Shown: positions 1 through 13,045, counted from the stretch's first letter. The stretch is DNA of 64,000 nucleotides from Nissolia schottii (GCA_003254905.1 QANU01045372.1:194279-258278), one strand, 5' to 3'. Translations and numbers: made by a program. Notes: generated by a model not told the origin, from the letters alone.

Positions 1-3000
1 TTCTATAGTGTTCTTACAAAGGAACAGAAGAAACAAATCTTGTCTATTCTAAAGCAAACTGAGTCACAACAGTAGAGTTCCCATATGGTTAATGCTGTGA
101 GCACTGTTCCTGTAAAATCAGTGCCTTTGAACACTAGTGTTCAGGCACCAGGTATGAATTCTGTAACTTTGAGTTGAATCTTGAGCTTCAAAGCTTTAGA
201 GGCACAAGATTGGGTTTTAGACACATAGGCAACTGATCATGTTTGCCCTTTTATGTCAAAATTCAGTTCTTACAAAAGAATTTCCCCTGTGTATGTTAAG
301 CTACTTGATGGAAGTAGTGTAGTAGCTGAATATGCAAGGACAATTATGTTCTCTAGTGATTTCTTTTTGACTAATGTGTTTTATATTCCACAATTTTCAT
401 TTAATCTGATTTCTATATCAAAATTGACTAGAGATTTGCATTGTTCATTAGTCTTTTATCCTGAAAAACGTGTTATACAGGACAAGAGTACCTTGAAGAT
501 GATTGGTATTGCTAATCACAATGGGGGGCTATATACAATGAAACTGAAACATCTAGAGAGATTGTCCACTGGGATTGTGCAGCCTGCAACTGTTTGTATT
601 GCTCATGTAAAAGAATTAGGATCACAATTGTGGCACAATAGACTAGGTCACATTCCACTTGATAAAATGCACATCTTGCATAAGAATTTTCCTTTTGTCA
701 ATTGTACAAATCTTAACTCACATTGTAAGGCTTGTCCCTATGCTAAAATGAAGAAATTACATTTTCCTCTTAGTTCTATAAAGACAGAAAAATGTTTTGA
801 CTTGTACATGTTGACATATGGGGGTCTTTTCATGTTCCATCTATTTTTTGTCATAAATATTTCATTACCATTGTGAATTACAAGTCTAGGTTCACTTGGA
901 TTTTTCTCATGAGACAAAAATCTGAGGCTAGATGTCTTTTGCAATCTTTTATAAAGATTGTTCAAGTGCAGTTTGATGCTATAGTCAAAATTGTAAGATC
1001 AAATAATGGATATGAGTTTTGCATAAATGATTTTTATTCTCAAAATGGCATTATGTATCAAACTTACTGTGTAGAAACACCTCAACAAAATGGGGTAGTT
1101 GGGAGAAAGCACCAAACCATCTTAGTTATGGCAAGATCATTAGTGTTTCAATCAAACTTGCCTCTTTGTTTTTGGATTTATGCTATCAGTCATTCTGTTT
1201 TTCTGATCAACAGAATTCCAAGCATTAAGCTTGAGAATAGGACACCTTATGAGATCTTGCATCAGAAGTTACCTACTTTGGAGCAATTGGAAGTGTTTTG
1301 TTCCCTATGTTATGCATCAACTATTTTGGAAAATAGAAAGAAGTTTGATTACAGGGCTAGGCAGTGTGTCTTTCTAAGCTTTCATAAGGGAACAAAGGGT
1401 TTTGTTTTGTTTGATTTGCATAATAAAGAAATTTTTGTTTCTAGAAATGTTATCTTTCATGAGGGAATATTTTCGTATAAGAAAAATAGTGATTTGCTTG
1501 CTAGTCAAGTTAGTGGGTTCCTTTTAATGATAGTAACAGTTCCAATACTAGTTGGAATCAGTTCCTTATGGAAACATGGCCTGCTGATCCTGCTACTCAT
1601 AATTCTCAAGGAAGCGTCCATAATGATATTGGTCCTGCCGCAGTTCTTGCACAACCAAGTTCCCACTGTGATGTTTCACATCCTGAAAAATGTATTGGTC
1701 TTCAAACTAATGAAAACAATCAGGATGTGTCAAATAACTCAGTGCTATAGCTTGAAATTCTGTCACAAGAGCAGGAACAACATGGTGAGTATGGTACAAG
1801 ACAGTCTCAAAGGATTAAGAGGCCTCCTTCATATTTGAAGGACTATCATTATCATTAGAGCTCAATTAGTGATTTAGTAGTATCAAATTCAGTAGGCATC
1901 TCATATCCTTTGTCTAAATTTCTTTCATATGATAGTATTAAGCCAGGTTTTAAAAGTTTTACCTTAGTCATCACTACTGAGAGTGAGCCTCAATCATACA
2001 AGGTTGTTGTGGTTCATAAATATTCGCAAGATGCAATACAAGTTGAGTTGGATACTTTGGAAAGGACAAAGACATGAATCATCACTGATTTGACTCCTCG
2101 ACAAAAGGCAATTGGATGCAAATGGGTATTTAAAGTCAAGTATAAGCCTGATGGAACTATTGAGAGGCATAAGGCAATATTGGTTGCAAAGGGATATACA
2201 CAAACAGAAGGCTTGGATTGTATAGAGACCTTTAGTCCTGTGGCAAAGATGACAGCTATTAGGCTAGTCTTGGCCTTGGCAGCAGCAAAAAGGTGGTATT
2301 TGAAGCAACTGGATGTGAATACTGGATTTTTACATGGTGATCTTAATAAGGAAGTATACATGGTATTGCCTCCTGGTTTGAATAAAGGAAGCAAAGGAAA
2401 GGTGTGCAAGCTGCAAAAATCTTTATATGACTTAAAGCAAGCAAGTAGGCAATGGAATTTCAAACTCATTGATGCCTTATTAAGTCAAGGATTCAGCCAA
2501 AGCAAGGCTGACTATTCTTTGTTTGTAAAGAAGAAAAATGGTTCAAACCTTATCACCATAGTGCTAGTTTATGTGGATGATCTTCTTATGACAGGAAATG
2601 ATTTGCAAGAAATTGATAATCTCAAGTAACTGCAACCTAGGGGATTGCAAATATTTCTTAGGCATGGAGTTGGCAAGGTCTAAGGAGAGTATTGTTCTTT
2701 ATCAAAGGAAGCATGCATTGGAATTGATTCAAGATGCTGGACTGTTGGCTGCTAGGCCAGTTTCTAGTCCTTGTGACCCTACCATTAAGCTGCAAAGGAC
2801 TGGGAGTGGTTTATATTCAGACCCTTCAGAATATAGGAGATTGATTGGAAGGTTTTTGTATCTAACTAGCACAAGACCAGATTTGGCTTATGCTATTAGT
2901 TAGTTGAGTCAATTCTTAGATTGCCTATGATAGAGCATTATTCAACATCAATGAAATATGTCAAAGCAACACCTGCAAAATGCCTCTTTTTTCCTTTATC

Positions 3001-3480
3001 TTCTAACTTTAAGGTTACTGCATTTGATGATGCAGATTGGGCCTCTTGTGCATATGCCAGGAAACTTGTTTCTGGTTTCTGTTTCTTCCTAGGCAAGACA
3101 CTAATATCATGGAAATGTAAGAAGCAACAAACAGTGGCAATGTGCTCTTCTGAAGCTAAATATAGGTCCCTTGCAGCAACTAGTTGTGAGGCACAATGGT
3201 CTTGAAGTTTTTGCTACATGATCTCCATCAAGAACATGATGATCCTATAGCAATTTTTTGTGATAATGATTTAGCCATACATATTGCCACCAATCCAGTT
3301 TTTCATGAGAGAACTAAACATATTGAGATTGATTGTCATACAGTTAGAGACAAGCTCAATTTTGGCTTAATACATTTATTGCCTATCAACACAAAAGAGT
3401 AAGCAGCTGATCTTTTTACAAAGGGCTTTCATCCTGGCCCTTTCAATCATTTAGTCTCAAAGCTTGGCCTTCTTTATCGA
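1..3480 (+). mobile_element. Decayed Ty1/copia retrotransposon polyprotein, 5' truncated by the window edge
   Basis: Broken pol reading frames lie in the canonical copia order: GAG-pre-integrase zinc region (LWHNRLGH with downstream CKAC, about 626-760), integrase core (about 873-1330, with a TPQQNGV block), reverse transcriptase (about 2090-2630, KARLVAKG-like block and YVDD at about 2570) and RNase H (about 3000-3410). Integrase before RT is diagnostic of Ty1/copia. Several stops and frameshifts separate the pieces (for example near 873, 2626 and 3205), and the integrase motif usually RSDNGxEF reads RSNNGYEF, so a catalytic Asp is lost. The copy is dead. The gag and 5' LTR would lie left of position 1. 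Confidence 0.93.
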
Positions 3481-4450
3481 TTCCGACCAACTTGCGAAGA
3501 GGTCTCACCCAAGTCTAAGTTTAGCAACACATTGTTGCTGCATGACTGACACTAGGGGTGTTCGTGGGCCGGGTTGGCCTTTACCCGAACCCAGCCCTAT
3601 ATTTAGACCGGGCCAATTTTGAAGATCTGGACCCGACCCTAAACCCGATAAGCTCAATCATCTTCGAGCCGAGTTAAAACCTGGGTTTGGACCGAGCCAA
3701 AGCGGGCCAAAACTATCTCAAACTTCAAAATAAAAAATAACATCCATTAAAAAATAAAGTTAAAAAAATTGCAAACTACAATAGATTTACAATAAAGTTA
3801 ACTACAATAGATTTGCAATAAAGTTGGGTAGAATGAAATTGGGTAATGGGCTGAGAGAGAGCACCGAGAGAGAACAGATAAATTGGGTAATGGGTAATTG
3901 AAGTTGGGCTCACAAAATTGGGCTGAGTGAGAGTGAAAACAAAAAACTATTTAGAAATGTGCTTGCAAGAATCCAATTCCTTTCATTCTAGTGATTTCTC
4001 ATAGTGGGATGGGAAGGACTAAAAATAAAAAAATGCATAATAGTAGAGCATCGGGCCGGGCCAGGTGACCCGAGGTTAAACCCGAACCTGGTATGAATTA
4101 AAATCGGGTTTTTTATTTTTAGAGTTTTTAAAAATCGGGCCCAATTTGGCCCAAATGCTTCGGGCCGGTCTGGGTTGGCAAGCCAGACCGGGTTATGAAC
4201 ACCCCTAACTGACACTATTTTCTGGTTTATGTTATTGTCATTCTGTTTTCTTTATGTTATTGTTAGTTAGTTACAAATGTTAATAGCTTGCATAAGCCTA
4301 TTGAGGTGTATTTGGTTAATTATCTATTGTATTCAGTATTCCAAAATCAATAAAGCAATTTTCTTTCCCAAACCTCCTTCTATTTCTGCTTTTTGTTTCT
4401 TATCTCAGTTTCTTCAGTTTCCTGTTTTCTGTTATGCTACTGCTATGCTG
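3481..4450 (+). other. Probable copia 3' end / 3' LTR region, interrupted by a MITE
   Basis: After the RNase H frame the sequence turns noncoding and T/C rich, with an AATAAAG polyadenylation-like signal near 4349. This is what a copia 3' LTR would look like, but the 5' LTR is outside the window, so the borders cannot be set. A hAT MITE sits inside at 3553-4207. Confidence 0.35.
3553..4207. mobile_element. Non-autonomous hAT element (MITE) nested in copia
   Basis: The 655-bp element has 11-bp perfect terminal inverted repeats (TAGGGGTGTTC at the left, GAACACCCCTA at the right). It is flanked by a perfect 8-bp direct duplication, actgacac (3545-3552 and 4208-4215). TIRs of this form with an 8-bp target duplication define the hAT superfamily. 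The subterminal parts are rich in GGGCC/CCCGG motifs, and there is no coding capacity. It inserted after the copia element, because it lies inside copia-derived sequence. Confidence 0.88.
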
Positions 4451-4897
4451 CAACTTTGATTCCATCCATGGCTTCCCACCAAATCTCTTGCCATTTTATG
4501 AAATACCTCTCTCAAAAATCACATTTCTTAAAAGTTTAAACTGATGTAACAAGACAATTTAATAATTATACATTTGATAGACCCCCTCATGCATGAGCCC
4601 ATGTTGGGCGTGAAGCATGGACATGACATATGTTTATTTTATAAATTATGCAGAAATATATATACCATATAGGGAATCATCTCTTCCACAAACTTAAATT
4701 GTTGGAAGAAAGTCACATATATATATATATATATATATCACTCTCATTTATTATTTATTATGATTATTGTATTAGCACTTATCTAAGGAAAAAAAAACTT
4801 TAGCACATATCATTTCTTTGGACATTTACAACCACGATTTCTTTTTGTGGAGTACCACTTTATAAAATCTACTTATTTAGGGTACATCCATGTGTAA
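4451..4897. other. AT-rich spacer with (AT)n microsatellite
   Basis: No gene is seen. An (AT)n run sits near 4712-4738. This is the 3' flank of the P450 pseudogene. Confidence 0.6.
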
Positions 4898-5971
4898 TTA
4901 TATAATTTTATTTTTAGCAACAAGATAAAGAGGATTTTTCTTATGTTGGACAATTCCTGACAACACTTCCATATCAATATCTTCTTTTTTCATTCCCGTT
5001 GGCAATTTCCAGTCAAAGGAATAAAGAAGATTGGCAATGATAAGATCTACTGTTGTAACAGCCATATGCAAACCTGGGCATATTCTACGACCTGCACCAA
5101 ACGGGATTAGTTCAAAATCTTGTCCACGAAAATCTATGGCATTGTTTAGGAACCTCTCAGGATAAAACTCTTCTGGGTCTTTCCAAGTTTTAGGATCTCT
5201 ATGAATAGCCCAAGCATTCACATACACTAATGTCTTGGCCGGAATTTCATAGCCTTCTATAATGCAATTTTGATTTGTTTCCCTTGGCACAAGTAGTGGT
5301 GCTGGTAGGTGCAATCTTAATACCTCTTTTATCACTGCCTTAAAATAGGTAAACTTTTTAATATCATCTTCATCTAAAAAATCTTTCTTACCGTCCAAAC
5401 TCCTAATTTCTTCTTGAACTTTCTTCAATACTCTTGGATTCTTTATAAGTGCGGTCATAGCCCAAACAGTTGTGGCTGCAGTGGTATCTGTGGCTCCTAC
5501 AAGTACGTCCTACATAAGGAAATTATCAGTTGAGTATTGAAAATAGATTTTAGTATATGATTTTTTTCTATAATTAATAAATCTAATTGATGTAATTACC
5601 TTCTTTTTTAAAAAAAATAAATAGTTCATTAGTCACCAAAAGATGGTAGAAAGTTACAAGCTAATAGCAAGTATCAACACTCAAGTCTCAAGTCACTGAG
5701 AAACTACAAGCTTAACATATATAGGACAAGTCTCATTCTTTAAAGAAAATTCAGTGAGTCAAAAATTCAAAGAAGAAAAAGAGCACCGAACCTCCAAAAA
5801 TTAAGTCACTCCATACAATGAATACATAAATACATTTTAAAAAAAATATTTGAATAGCTTCTTTGTGGAAAAAATAAACAACTTACAAAAGTTATATTTT
5901 GCTATCAGTGCAAAAAGCTAGGTAAAGTACCAAATATACTTGTTTGGAACTTTTTATGTCTTTTGTTTCAA

Positions 5972-6021
<50 letters not shown>

Positions 6022-7192
6022 AAAACTCTAAAATGAAAGACAATTACTCTTTCAATAAATACATATCATGAAAGTTACATCACGAGAACAGCTGACTTCA
6101 AGAGAGAGAAAAACAAAATCTTTCCATAGAGTTGGGAATCAAATATTTTGTAAACTAGAATACCAATTAATTGAGGAACAAGCTTATGTCCCATGCTTAC
6201 TGCCATGCATATATGCACAAAACAAAACACATGTGGAAGAATAATATTTTTGAAAGGCAAACCAAGAAAAAAGAAAGAGTTCTAAGTAACCATGAAAATT
6301 GCTTTGATGTGATCGTAAGTGAGATCTATCGGAAGTGAACGTTGCTTATGCAATTGAAGCAAGACACCAATAATATCATCTTCCTCTGATTTCTTTCTAT
6401 TAGGATCCAAATGTTCATTGATGACTTGTTCATAGAACCTATCCATATTTTGAAATTGTTGGTCAAGACGGGCATAGCTTCCCATGAGTCTGTCAATCCA
6501 ACCCAAGAAAGGAATATAATCCGACACAAAGAAGGCGGCCACCATGGCCTGGCCCTCATTGAACAGCTCATTGAACCTACTCCTTTCAACTCGATCCTTC
6601 ATCTTCGTAACTTCTCCCAAAAGCAATTCTACATATAATAAGAGTGCTTGCAAGAGACATCAATGTCTCATTCAAATTTGTAGGCTTTGAAGATGAGGCA
6701 TGCATAGATATTTTTTGGAGCATTTGCTTGACCTCAAATTGCCTTATGGAGGAAAAGCTAGAGACACGCTTTGTGCTGAAGATATGGGAAACACATATCT
6801 TTCTAATTTCTCTCCAATAAGCATTATATGGGGAAAATATAATATCTGACCTATTATAGGACATTTTTTGTATGCCTAGTGAGCTAGGCCGTCCACAAAA
6901 GGCCAGGTCTTGATTTTTCATTACTTCTTGGGCCAATTTGGGGGAGGAAACAACGATTGCAGGCTTTGAACCTAGTTGAAGGGAAAATATAGGCCCAAAT
7001 TTCTTTGAGAGTTTCCAAAGCTGAAGATAAAGGATAGAATTATCCAATTGATGAAGATTCCCTAGTATGGGAAGGCCTTTAGGACCTGGTGGCAAGGCTT
7101 TGTTCTTGAAGGTTTTGTGTTTTTGGAAGAAGAAGAAAAACACAGGAAGAGTTAGGAGAAGAATTAATTGGGAGAAGGAGTGGTGCCACCAT
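4898..7192 (-). pseudogene. Cytochrome P450, CYP71 clan (CYP83-like), frameshifted
   Basis: Two exons: 6291-7192 and 4898-5509, with a phase-0 intron (gt...ag) of about 780 bp. The heme-thiolate motif PFGAGRRICPG, the K-helix ExxR (KEVLR), the PERF motif and the proline hinge (PPGPKGLPILG) are all present. The I-helix is canonical (GATDTTAATTVW). Compared with the neighbouring paralogue at 9892-12055, exon 1 carries an extra 4 bases (TCGA) near 6591-6594, which gives a premature stop just after the AFGRSYEDEG segment. It also has a 1-base insertion near 7165 after the start MVAPLLLP. Both breaks are read directly and would stop translation of a normal P450. The start at 7192 was chosen by alignment with the second Met of the paralogue. 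If the indels were sequencing errors, the gene would encode a complete P450 of about 500 aa. The CYP83-like label is from family memory. Confidence 0.85.
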
Positions 7193-9891
7193 TGTTTCCT
7201 GTGAGTTGACCAACTATGTAATGAGAAACCCACATTAAACCCTTTATACATCTCTTAGAATTAAATCGATTATTGGTGTTATAATTAATGCTAGGTTATT
7301 TAAACATTTTATTAAGGGTTCGATTTTTGGTGGTGTGTACGGAGAATGCTTTATTGAGAGAGGCATATCCACTTTGATGATCTTCAAGCCTCAAAAAGAA
7401 ATTAGTCTTTATCGATGATAGACACTTCCTTAGTTATAGATCAAAAAAAAATTACTAGTTTTCCCTTTTTACTATAATTTTATACACTAAGTATGGTCCA
7501 ATTTTTTAGGGGACAATATTAAACAATTAAATTTATGTATAAAGTATAATATATCTTTTTTTTTACCTAGCTTAAAAATTATAAAGAAAATTATAATATG
7601 CAAAAAAAAAAATTCTACAATAAAAATTCAAGAGATATATACACACATTATATTAACCTTAAAACAATAATTGTTTTTCAAATGATCTAAATGCCACAAG
7701 TTATCCACTCATAATTTTATAAGCAAACACATAATCCTTTTTTTCCCCTCAAGTCTCCTCTTCTTCTAGTCTCCATTTTGGTAAGCATTTATAAGGGGTG
7801 CTACCATTCTTTTCCTTTGGTGGCCGCCCCGGTTTTTTTCGTTTTCGTTATTTATAATTTTTTATTCAATAAGTGGCCATAGTCTTAAATATGGATCGGA
7901 GCATAGTTATCTCTTTTGTGATTTTTTTTTTGTGGTGTTTTGTTATCTTCTCTATGTAGTGTGTTTGTCCCCATTTGTAATATTTCTTTTATAAAGAGTC
8001 TTGCAGATGATAATGATATTCAAATCTATTGTGAAATGAGACATAATGCATTTTTCAAACTGCAACGCTTATTGTTTTATTTTTTAACATAAAAGATGTT
8101 TAGACATTTATAGTTTTGGGTAAAGAGTAGAGTTACAGATTTTCTATTAGTTCAGAATGTATAATATTTATATCTTATTAGTGTTAATTATGATAGTTGT
8201 AAGTGCCGCTCGCTCAGCCTTTCTATAAATAAAATTGTTTCTTTTTCGTAAAAAATAAAATAAAATTTTAAAAAGTAAATTTGAGATTTTTTTTAATTCA
8301 AACCAATACCTTTAATAACTAAAACAAAAAAGTACATTTTTTTTCAGCTACACATAATAAATGAACTGGTTTGGGAACACACTTTTCTTTCTCTTTCTGA
8401 TTTAAATAGGATCAATAAAATATAAGAGTACAATAGAAAAATAATGGAGATTGTGATAAAATTTGACCATTAATTTTTTTTAGTATAAGTAAAAATAAAT
8501 TGAGAGCCCAAATAAAAAAAATACATCTTTTTATGAGAAAAATTAAAATTTCAGAACCCCTCAATAATAGAAGAAGCCACCACTGTCTCTATCAGTGTAC
8601 CCAAAAACAACATAGAATTGAAGTAACGTGACGTGAGGACCAACATCAAGAGGTTATAAGAAATTCAAAGTCTGTCTCATATTTCTTAATGTACCATACA
8701 TACTATTCAGAGTAAATAGGATAAGCAGAAAAATTCATTAATTTTTATGATATGCACATGTAACCTGTAACATGTATGTATAAAATTCATCATTAGGAAA
8801 TACTTTCTCTATTTTCATTTTTGACAAAAACAAATAACACTTGAAGAAATAATTATTTAAGAAAAAATATAGAATATGTAAAAAAAATTAATCTTAAATA
8901 ATTAATATAATAATAATTAAGTGTTATTAATAATATGAAAGATAATAAAAATAAATTTATAAAAAAATATATTTACCTTTTTAATTTATTTAAATAATAA
9001 ACAATTTTAAATAAATTTGTGTTTGAAAAATCACAATAAAAAGTGGATGGACATAACCTTAGCAAGAAGCAATAAGTTATTTTAGGTGACAGCTGTAATA
9101 GTTAGCTCCTCCATATGCACCCATTTGAACATAACCCAGTTTTTTATATCAGATTATTTATTTATTTGAATTGATCCAATTCAATAATTTCAATAAATGA
9201 CCGAGTTAATTCCAATTCACCAAAGGGAAATATGGTACAGAAGAAACAAAAATGGAAGTTAACTGGGTTCCTCTCAGTGATCATTTTCCTCAATTTGTCA
9301 TTTATCATGACAGTGTCATGTGCTTTGAAATGAGCCAATACATAGTCAAATGTGACAATCTTTACATAATGAAAGTTGGATAGCACAACTCATGATTGCG
9401 CACACAGTATTGGGATTGCTTCTGCACGTGTCGTCCACTCCTCAAATTGAGATGATCCATTCTCATTATGCCATGAGTAAACTCCCCATGTAAAATCATC
9501 ACGTAATTTTGTCATATTAATATAAAATCATATGAAAAACTCACATAAAAAGATTTACGTGTTTACATTACTTTGTCCAGATTTTATTGTCAATCACTTT
9601 GACCAAATATATAAGTATTAAAAAACTCAAAATTTAGAGTAATTTAGAAGGTAATCGTAGCAAATTAATATTATTTAATTTTAACATCTCACTACTTATG
9701 TTGTATTAACACTACAATAAATTGGTGTAGCAGCATTTCATACAATAAATTTGGCAAAATGTCACATTTTTATTACACTTAAAAAGTGTACATTTCAGCA
9801 TAAAAAGTACTTTAATAGACAAATACTTCACATTATTTAAGATTACCCTCAATTTGACACTATAGTTTTTTTGGGATATATCTAGGTGTAA
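7193..9891. other. Intergenic region between the two P450s, with a duplicated flank
   Basis: No gene is seen. The stretch 8590-9250 (5' side of the P450 pseudogene) has collinear blocks repeated at 20860-21180 and 23515-23545. Examples are gtgacagctgtaa-type and agttagctcctc at about 9090 versus 21082, and caccaaagggaaatatggta at about 9220 versus 23520. The rest is AT rich. Confidence 0.6.
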
Positions 9892-12055
9892 TTATATATT
9901 TTTATTCTTAGCAATGAGGCAAAGTGGATTCTTCTTATGTTTAGTTATTCCAGGCAACACTTCAGTATCAATGTCTTCTTTTTTCATTCCCGATGGCAAT
10001 TCCCAGTCAAAAGAATAAAGAAGATTGGCAATGATAAGGTCTAGTGTTGCAACAGCCATATGCAAACCTGGGCATATTCTACGGCCCGCACCAAATGGGA
10101 TTAGCTCAAAATCTTGTCCACGAAAATCTATAGCATTGTTTAAGAACCTCTCAGGATAAAATTCTTCTGGATCTTTCCAAGCTTTGGGATCTCTATGAAT
10201 AGCCCAAGCATTCACGTACACTAATGTCTTGGGCGGAATTTCATAGCCTTCTATAATGCACTTTTGATTTGTTTCCCTTGGCACAAGTAGTGGTGCTTGT
10301 AGGTGCAATCTTAATATCTCTTTTATAACTATCTTAAAGTAGGTAAGCTTTTGAACATCATCTTCACATAAGAAATCTTTCTTATCTCCCAAGCTCCTAA
10401 TTTCTTCTTGAAGTTTCTTTAATACTCTTGGATTCTTTATTAGTGCGGTCATAGCCCAAACAGTTGTGGCTGCAATGGCATCCGTTGCTGCTACAAGTGT
10501 GTCCTATAGAGGAGGGAAAAAAAAACGAACCTATCATTTGAGTTGAGTATTGAAAATAGATTTTAGTACATGATTTTTTATTTCTATAATTGAAAAATCT
10601 AATGGTTGCAATTATTTTTTTTCTCTCAATATTTCATTAATAACCCAAAGAAAGTAAAAAAAATGTTACAAATAGCTAGCAAATATCAATACTCAAACAC
10701 CGAGAAGCTATAAAGTTGACACATATAGGCAAGTTTCACTATGAGAAAATTTGGTTGGATAAATTCCAGTAAAAAAAAAAATATTACCCGACCTGCATAT
10801 ATTAAGGCACTCCAAACATTGAATACTGAAATACTCTTTTGTTAATATGTTAAAGAGCCCGTTCAAGTACCCATTATACTTGTTTGGAACTTTTTTAAAG
10901 TCTTTTGTTTAAAAAAATATATATTTAAACACACAAAAATGAAAGACAACTACTCTTTTTTTCTTTATTCCAAGTTTGGAAAATTTGTAAAGTAGCTAGA
11001 CCAATTAATTTGAGGAACAACCTTACGTACGTCGCACGCATATGCACAAAACAAAACACATGTGGAAGAATATCTCTCTCCAAACAAGATATATTTTTGA
11101 AATAAAGGCAAGGCAATAAAAATAAAAGAGTTAGTCTAACCATGAAAATTGCTTTGATATGATCATAAGTGAGATCTATCGAAAATGACCGTTGCGTCTT
11201 CAACTGAAGTAAGACATCAATAATATCTTCTTGCTCCGGAATCTCTCTATTGGGATCCACATGTTCACTGATGACTTGTTCATAGAACTTATCCATCTTT
11301 TGAAAAACTTGTTCAAGACGAGCATAGAGGCCCGTGAGTCTGTCGATCCAACCCAAGAAAGGAATGTAATCCGATACAAAGAAGGTGGCCATCATGGCTT
11401 GACACTCATTGAACATCTCATGGAACCTGCTCTTTTCAACTCCTTCATCTTCATACCTTCTCCCGAAAGCAATCCTACATATAAGAGTGCTTGAAAGAGA
11501 TATCAATATCTCATTCAAATTCGTAGGCTTTGAAGATGAGGCATGCATAGATATTTTTTGTATCATTTTCTTGACCTCAACTTGCCTTATTGAAGCAAAG
11601 CTAGAGACACGCTTTAAGCTGAAGATATGGGTAACACATATCTTCCTGACTTCTCTCCAATAAGCATTATATGTAGAAAATACAATCTCTTTCCCATCAT
11701 AGGACAGCTTTTGTTGGCCAAGTAATTTAGGTCGTCCGCAACACTCGAGGTCATGGGTTTTCATGATTTCTTGGGCCAATTTAGGGGAGGAAACAACAAT
11801 TGCGGGCCTTAAACCTAGCTGAAGGGAAAATATTGGCCCAAATTTCTTGGAGAGTTTCCACAATTCAACATGAAGGGTAGAAGAATCATGCAATTGATGA
11901 AGATTCCCTATTATGGGAAGGCCTCTAGGACCTGGTGGAAAGGCTAATTTGTTGCTGAAGGTTTTGTGTTTTAAGAAGAAGAAGAACAACAACACAGGAA
12001 GAGCTAGGATTGGTAGTAGGAGTGGTGTCGCCATTATTTTCCTTTGAGTGGCCAT
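9892..12055 (-). CDS. Cytochrome P450, CYP71 clan (CYP83-like), intact frame with unusual I-helix
   Basis: Exons 11141-12055 and 9892-10503 with a phase-0 GT-AG intron give 508 aa, normal for a plant microsomal P450. A hydrophobic N-terminal anchor (residues about 9-28) is followed by the hinge PPGPRGLPIIG. Later motifs are the K-helix KEILR, the YPERF block and the heme-binding FGAGRRICPG with its Cys ligand. These enzymes are ER-anchored monooxygenases that use NADPH-P450 reductase; the substrate cannot be told. The oddity is the I-helix at the exon 2 start. The family pattern (A/G)GxDTT, intact in the adjacent pseudogene as GATDTT, here reads AATDAI, so the conserved oxygen-activating Thr is lost. 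Translation may start at Met1 (12055) or Met8 (12034), the latter aligning with the paralogue. A perfect AT palindrome lies just upstream. Confidence 0.9.
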
Positions 12056-12064
12056 CTATCTACT

Positions 12065-12067
12065 CTA

Positions 12068-12113
<46 letters not shown>

Positions 12114-12116
12114 TAG
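12065..12116. repeat. Perfect 52-bp AT palindrome upstream of the P450
   Basis: CTAAGA, then (TA)20, then TCTTAG, a perfect inverted repeat ending 9 bp before the first possible P450 start codon. It would lie in the core promoter or 5' UTR, could extrude as a cruciform, and is likely length-variable. Confidence 0.9.
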
Positions 12117-12688
12117 ATAAGGACAACTGGAACACATTATTTTTGACACATACAATAAAAGTGGACCCTATGTAAATTATATGGTCCATTAAATTTTTGG
12201 ATTTTCATCACGTCCATCAATAAATTGCGAAATTGAAAACGTCTTTTTTGGATTTTTATCTTGTAAAGAAACGTGAACTTCTTTCTCTACTCTTAAAAGT
12301 TTTTGATTGATGTTGCAACTAATGGTTAGTAATTGTGTTGATATATGGACAGAAGATGATTAAAAATGACATAATATAGTGTGAGGGAGTTTGATCTCAT
12401 GAGAGGTGAGTGAGAGAGAGAGAATGTGTGTTTTGTTAAGGGTAAAAAGGTAATTTTTTATTTTCAGCTTCAATTATGAAACTGAAAAGCATGATTTTTT
12501 GTAGTTAGCCAAACTAAGTTTAGAATGTTCATAATTAAGTTCGAGATATCCATCAATTTGCCAAACATGTTGTGTATTGTAGATTTTTAGTTTGATGGTA
12601 CCAAACTTAAATGTAGGTGTCACCCAAAATCCTAAATCCTTAATGTAAAACCAAACCAGTAGTTACTTAGTTCCATGGCTGCACTACA
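12117..12688. other. 5' flank of the P450 gene
   Basis: No gene is seen. AT-rich sequence with a short GAGA run near 12415. It ends at the left border of the large MULE. Confidence 0.5.
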
Positions 12689-12780
12689 GGGTTTAAGACT
12701 TTTGAAAAGTTTTAAGGGTATCAAACATTATAATATGGGTTGGGTTAAAAATATTACAATATTATGGGTTTAGTAACCTA

Positions 12781-13045
12781 AAATCGGTACAATCAGTATC
12801 GATTTCAATTTTTATTTTTTTTTTAAAAAAAGGTTGCAAGCACTGAAATTGCCAAGTATAGTGACGATTTCAGGTTTTTAATAAAAAAATAAAATATTGT
12901 AGGTACTAAAATCGGTAGACCTAGTGCTGATTTTAGAAAAGTAAAAAAAGAAAATTAGTAGGCCCTAAAATCGGCAAAGGCAATGCCGATTTCAATTAAA
13001 GTTTACACAAGGCCTGAAATCGGTATTGTTAGTACCGATTTCAGG
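12781..13045. repeat. Array of five hairpins in the MULE-PMD1 left end
   Basis: Five imperfect palindromes at about 46-63 bp spacing start near 12781, 12843, 12906, 12967 and 13013. Each reads roughly (CTG)AAATCGGyA, loop, TrCCGATTT(CAG). The last (13013-13045) is perfect: 13-bp arms CCTGAAATCGGTA and TACCGATTTCAGG around a 7-base loop. Loop sequences differ and stem sequences are conserved, including apparently paired changes (GGTA/TACC versus GGCA/TGCC), which suggests the fold matters rather than the primary sequence. Confidence 0.85.

Noticed and set aside
12781-13045. Regularly spaced repeats resembling a CRISPR array
   Set aside because: The units are diverged hairpins in a eukaryotic transposon end, with no cas genes; CRISPR does not apply.
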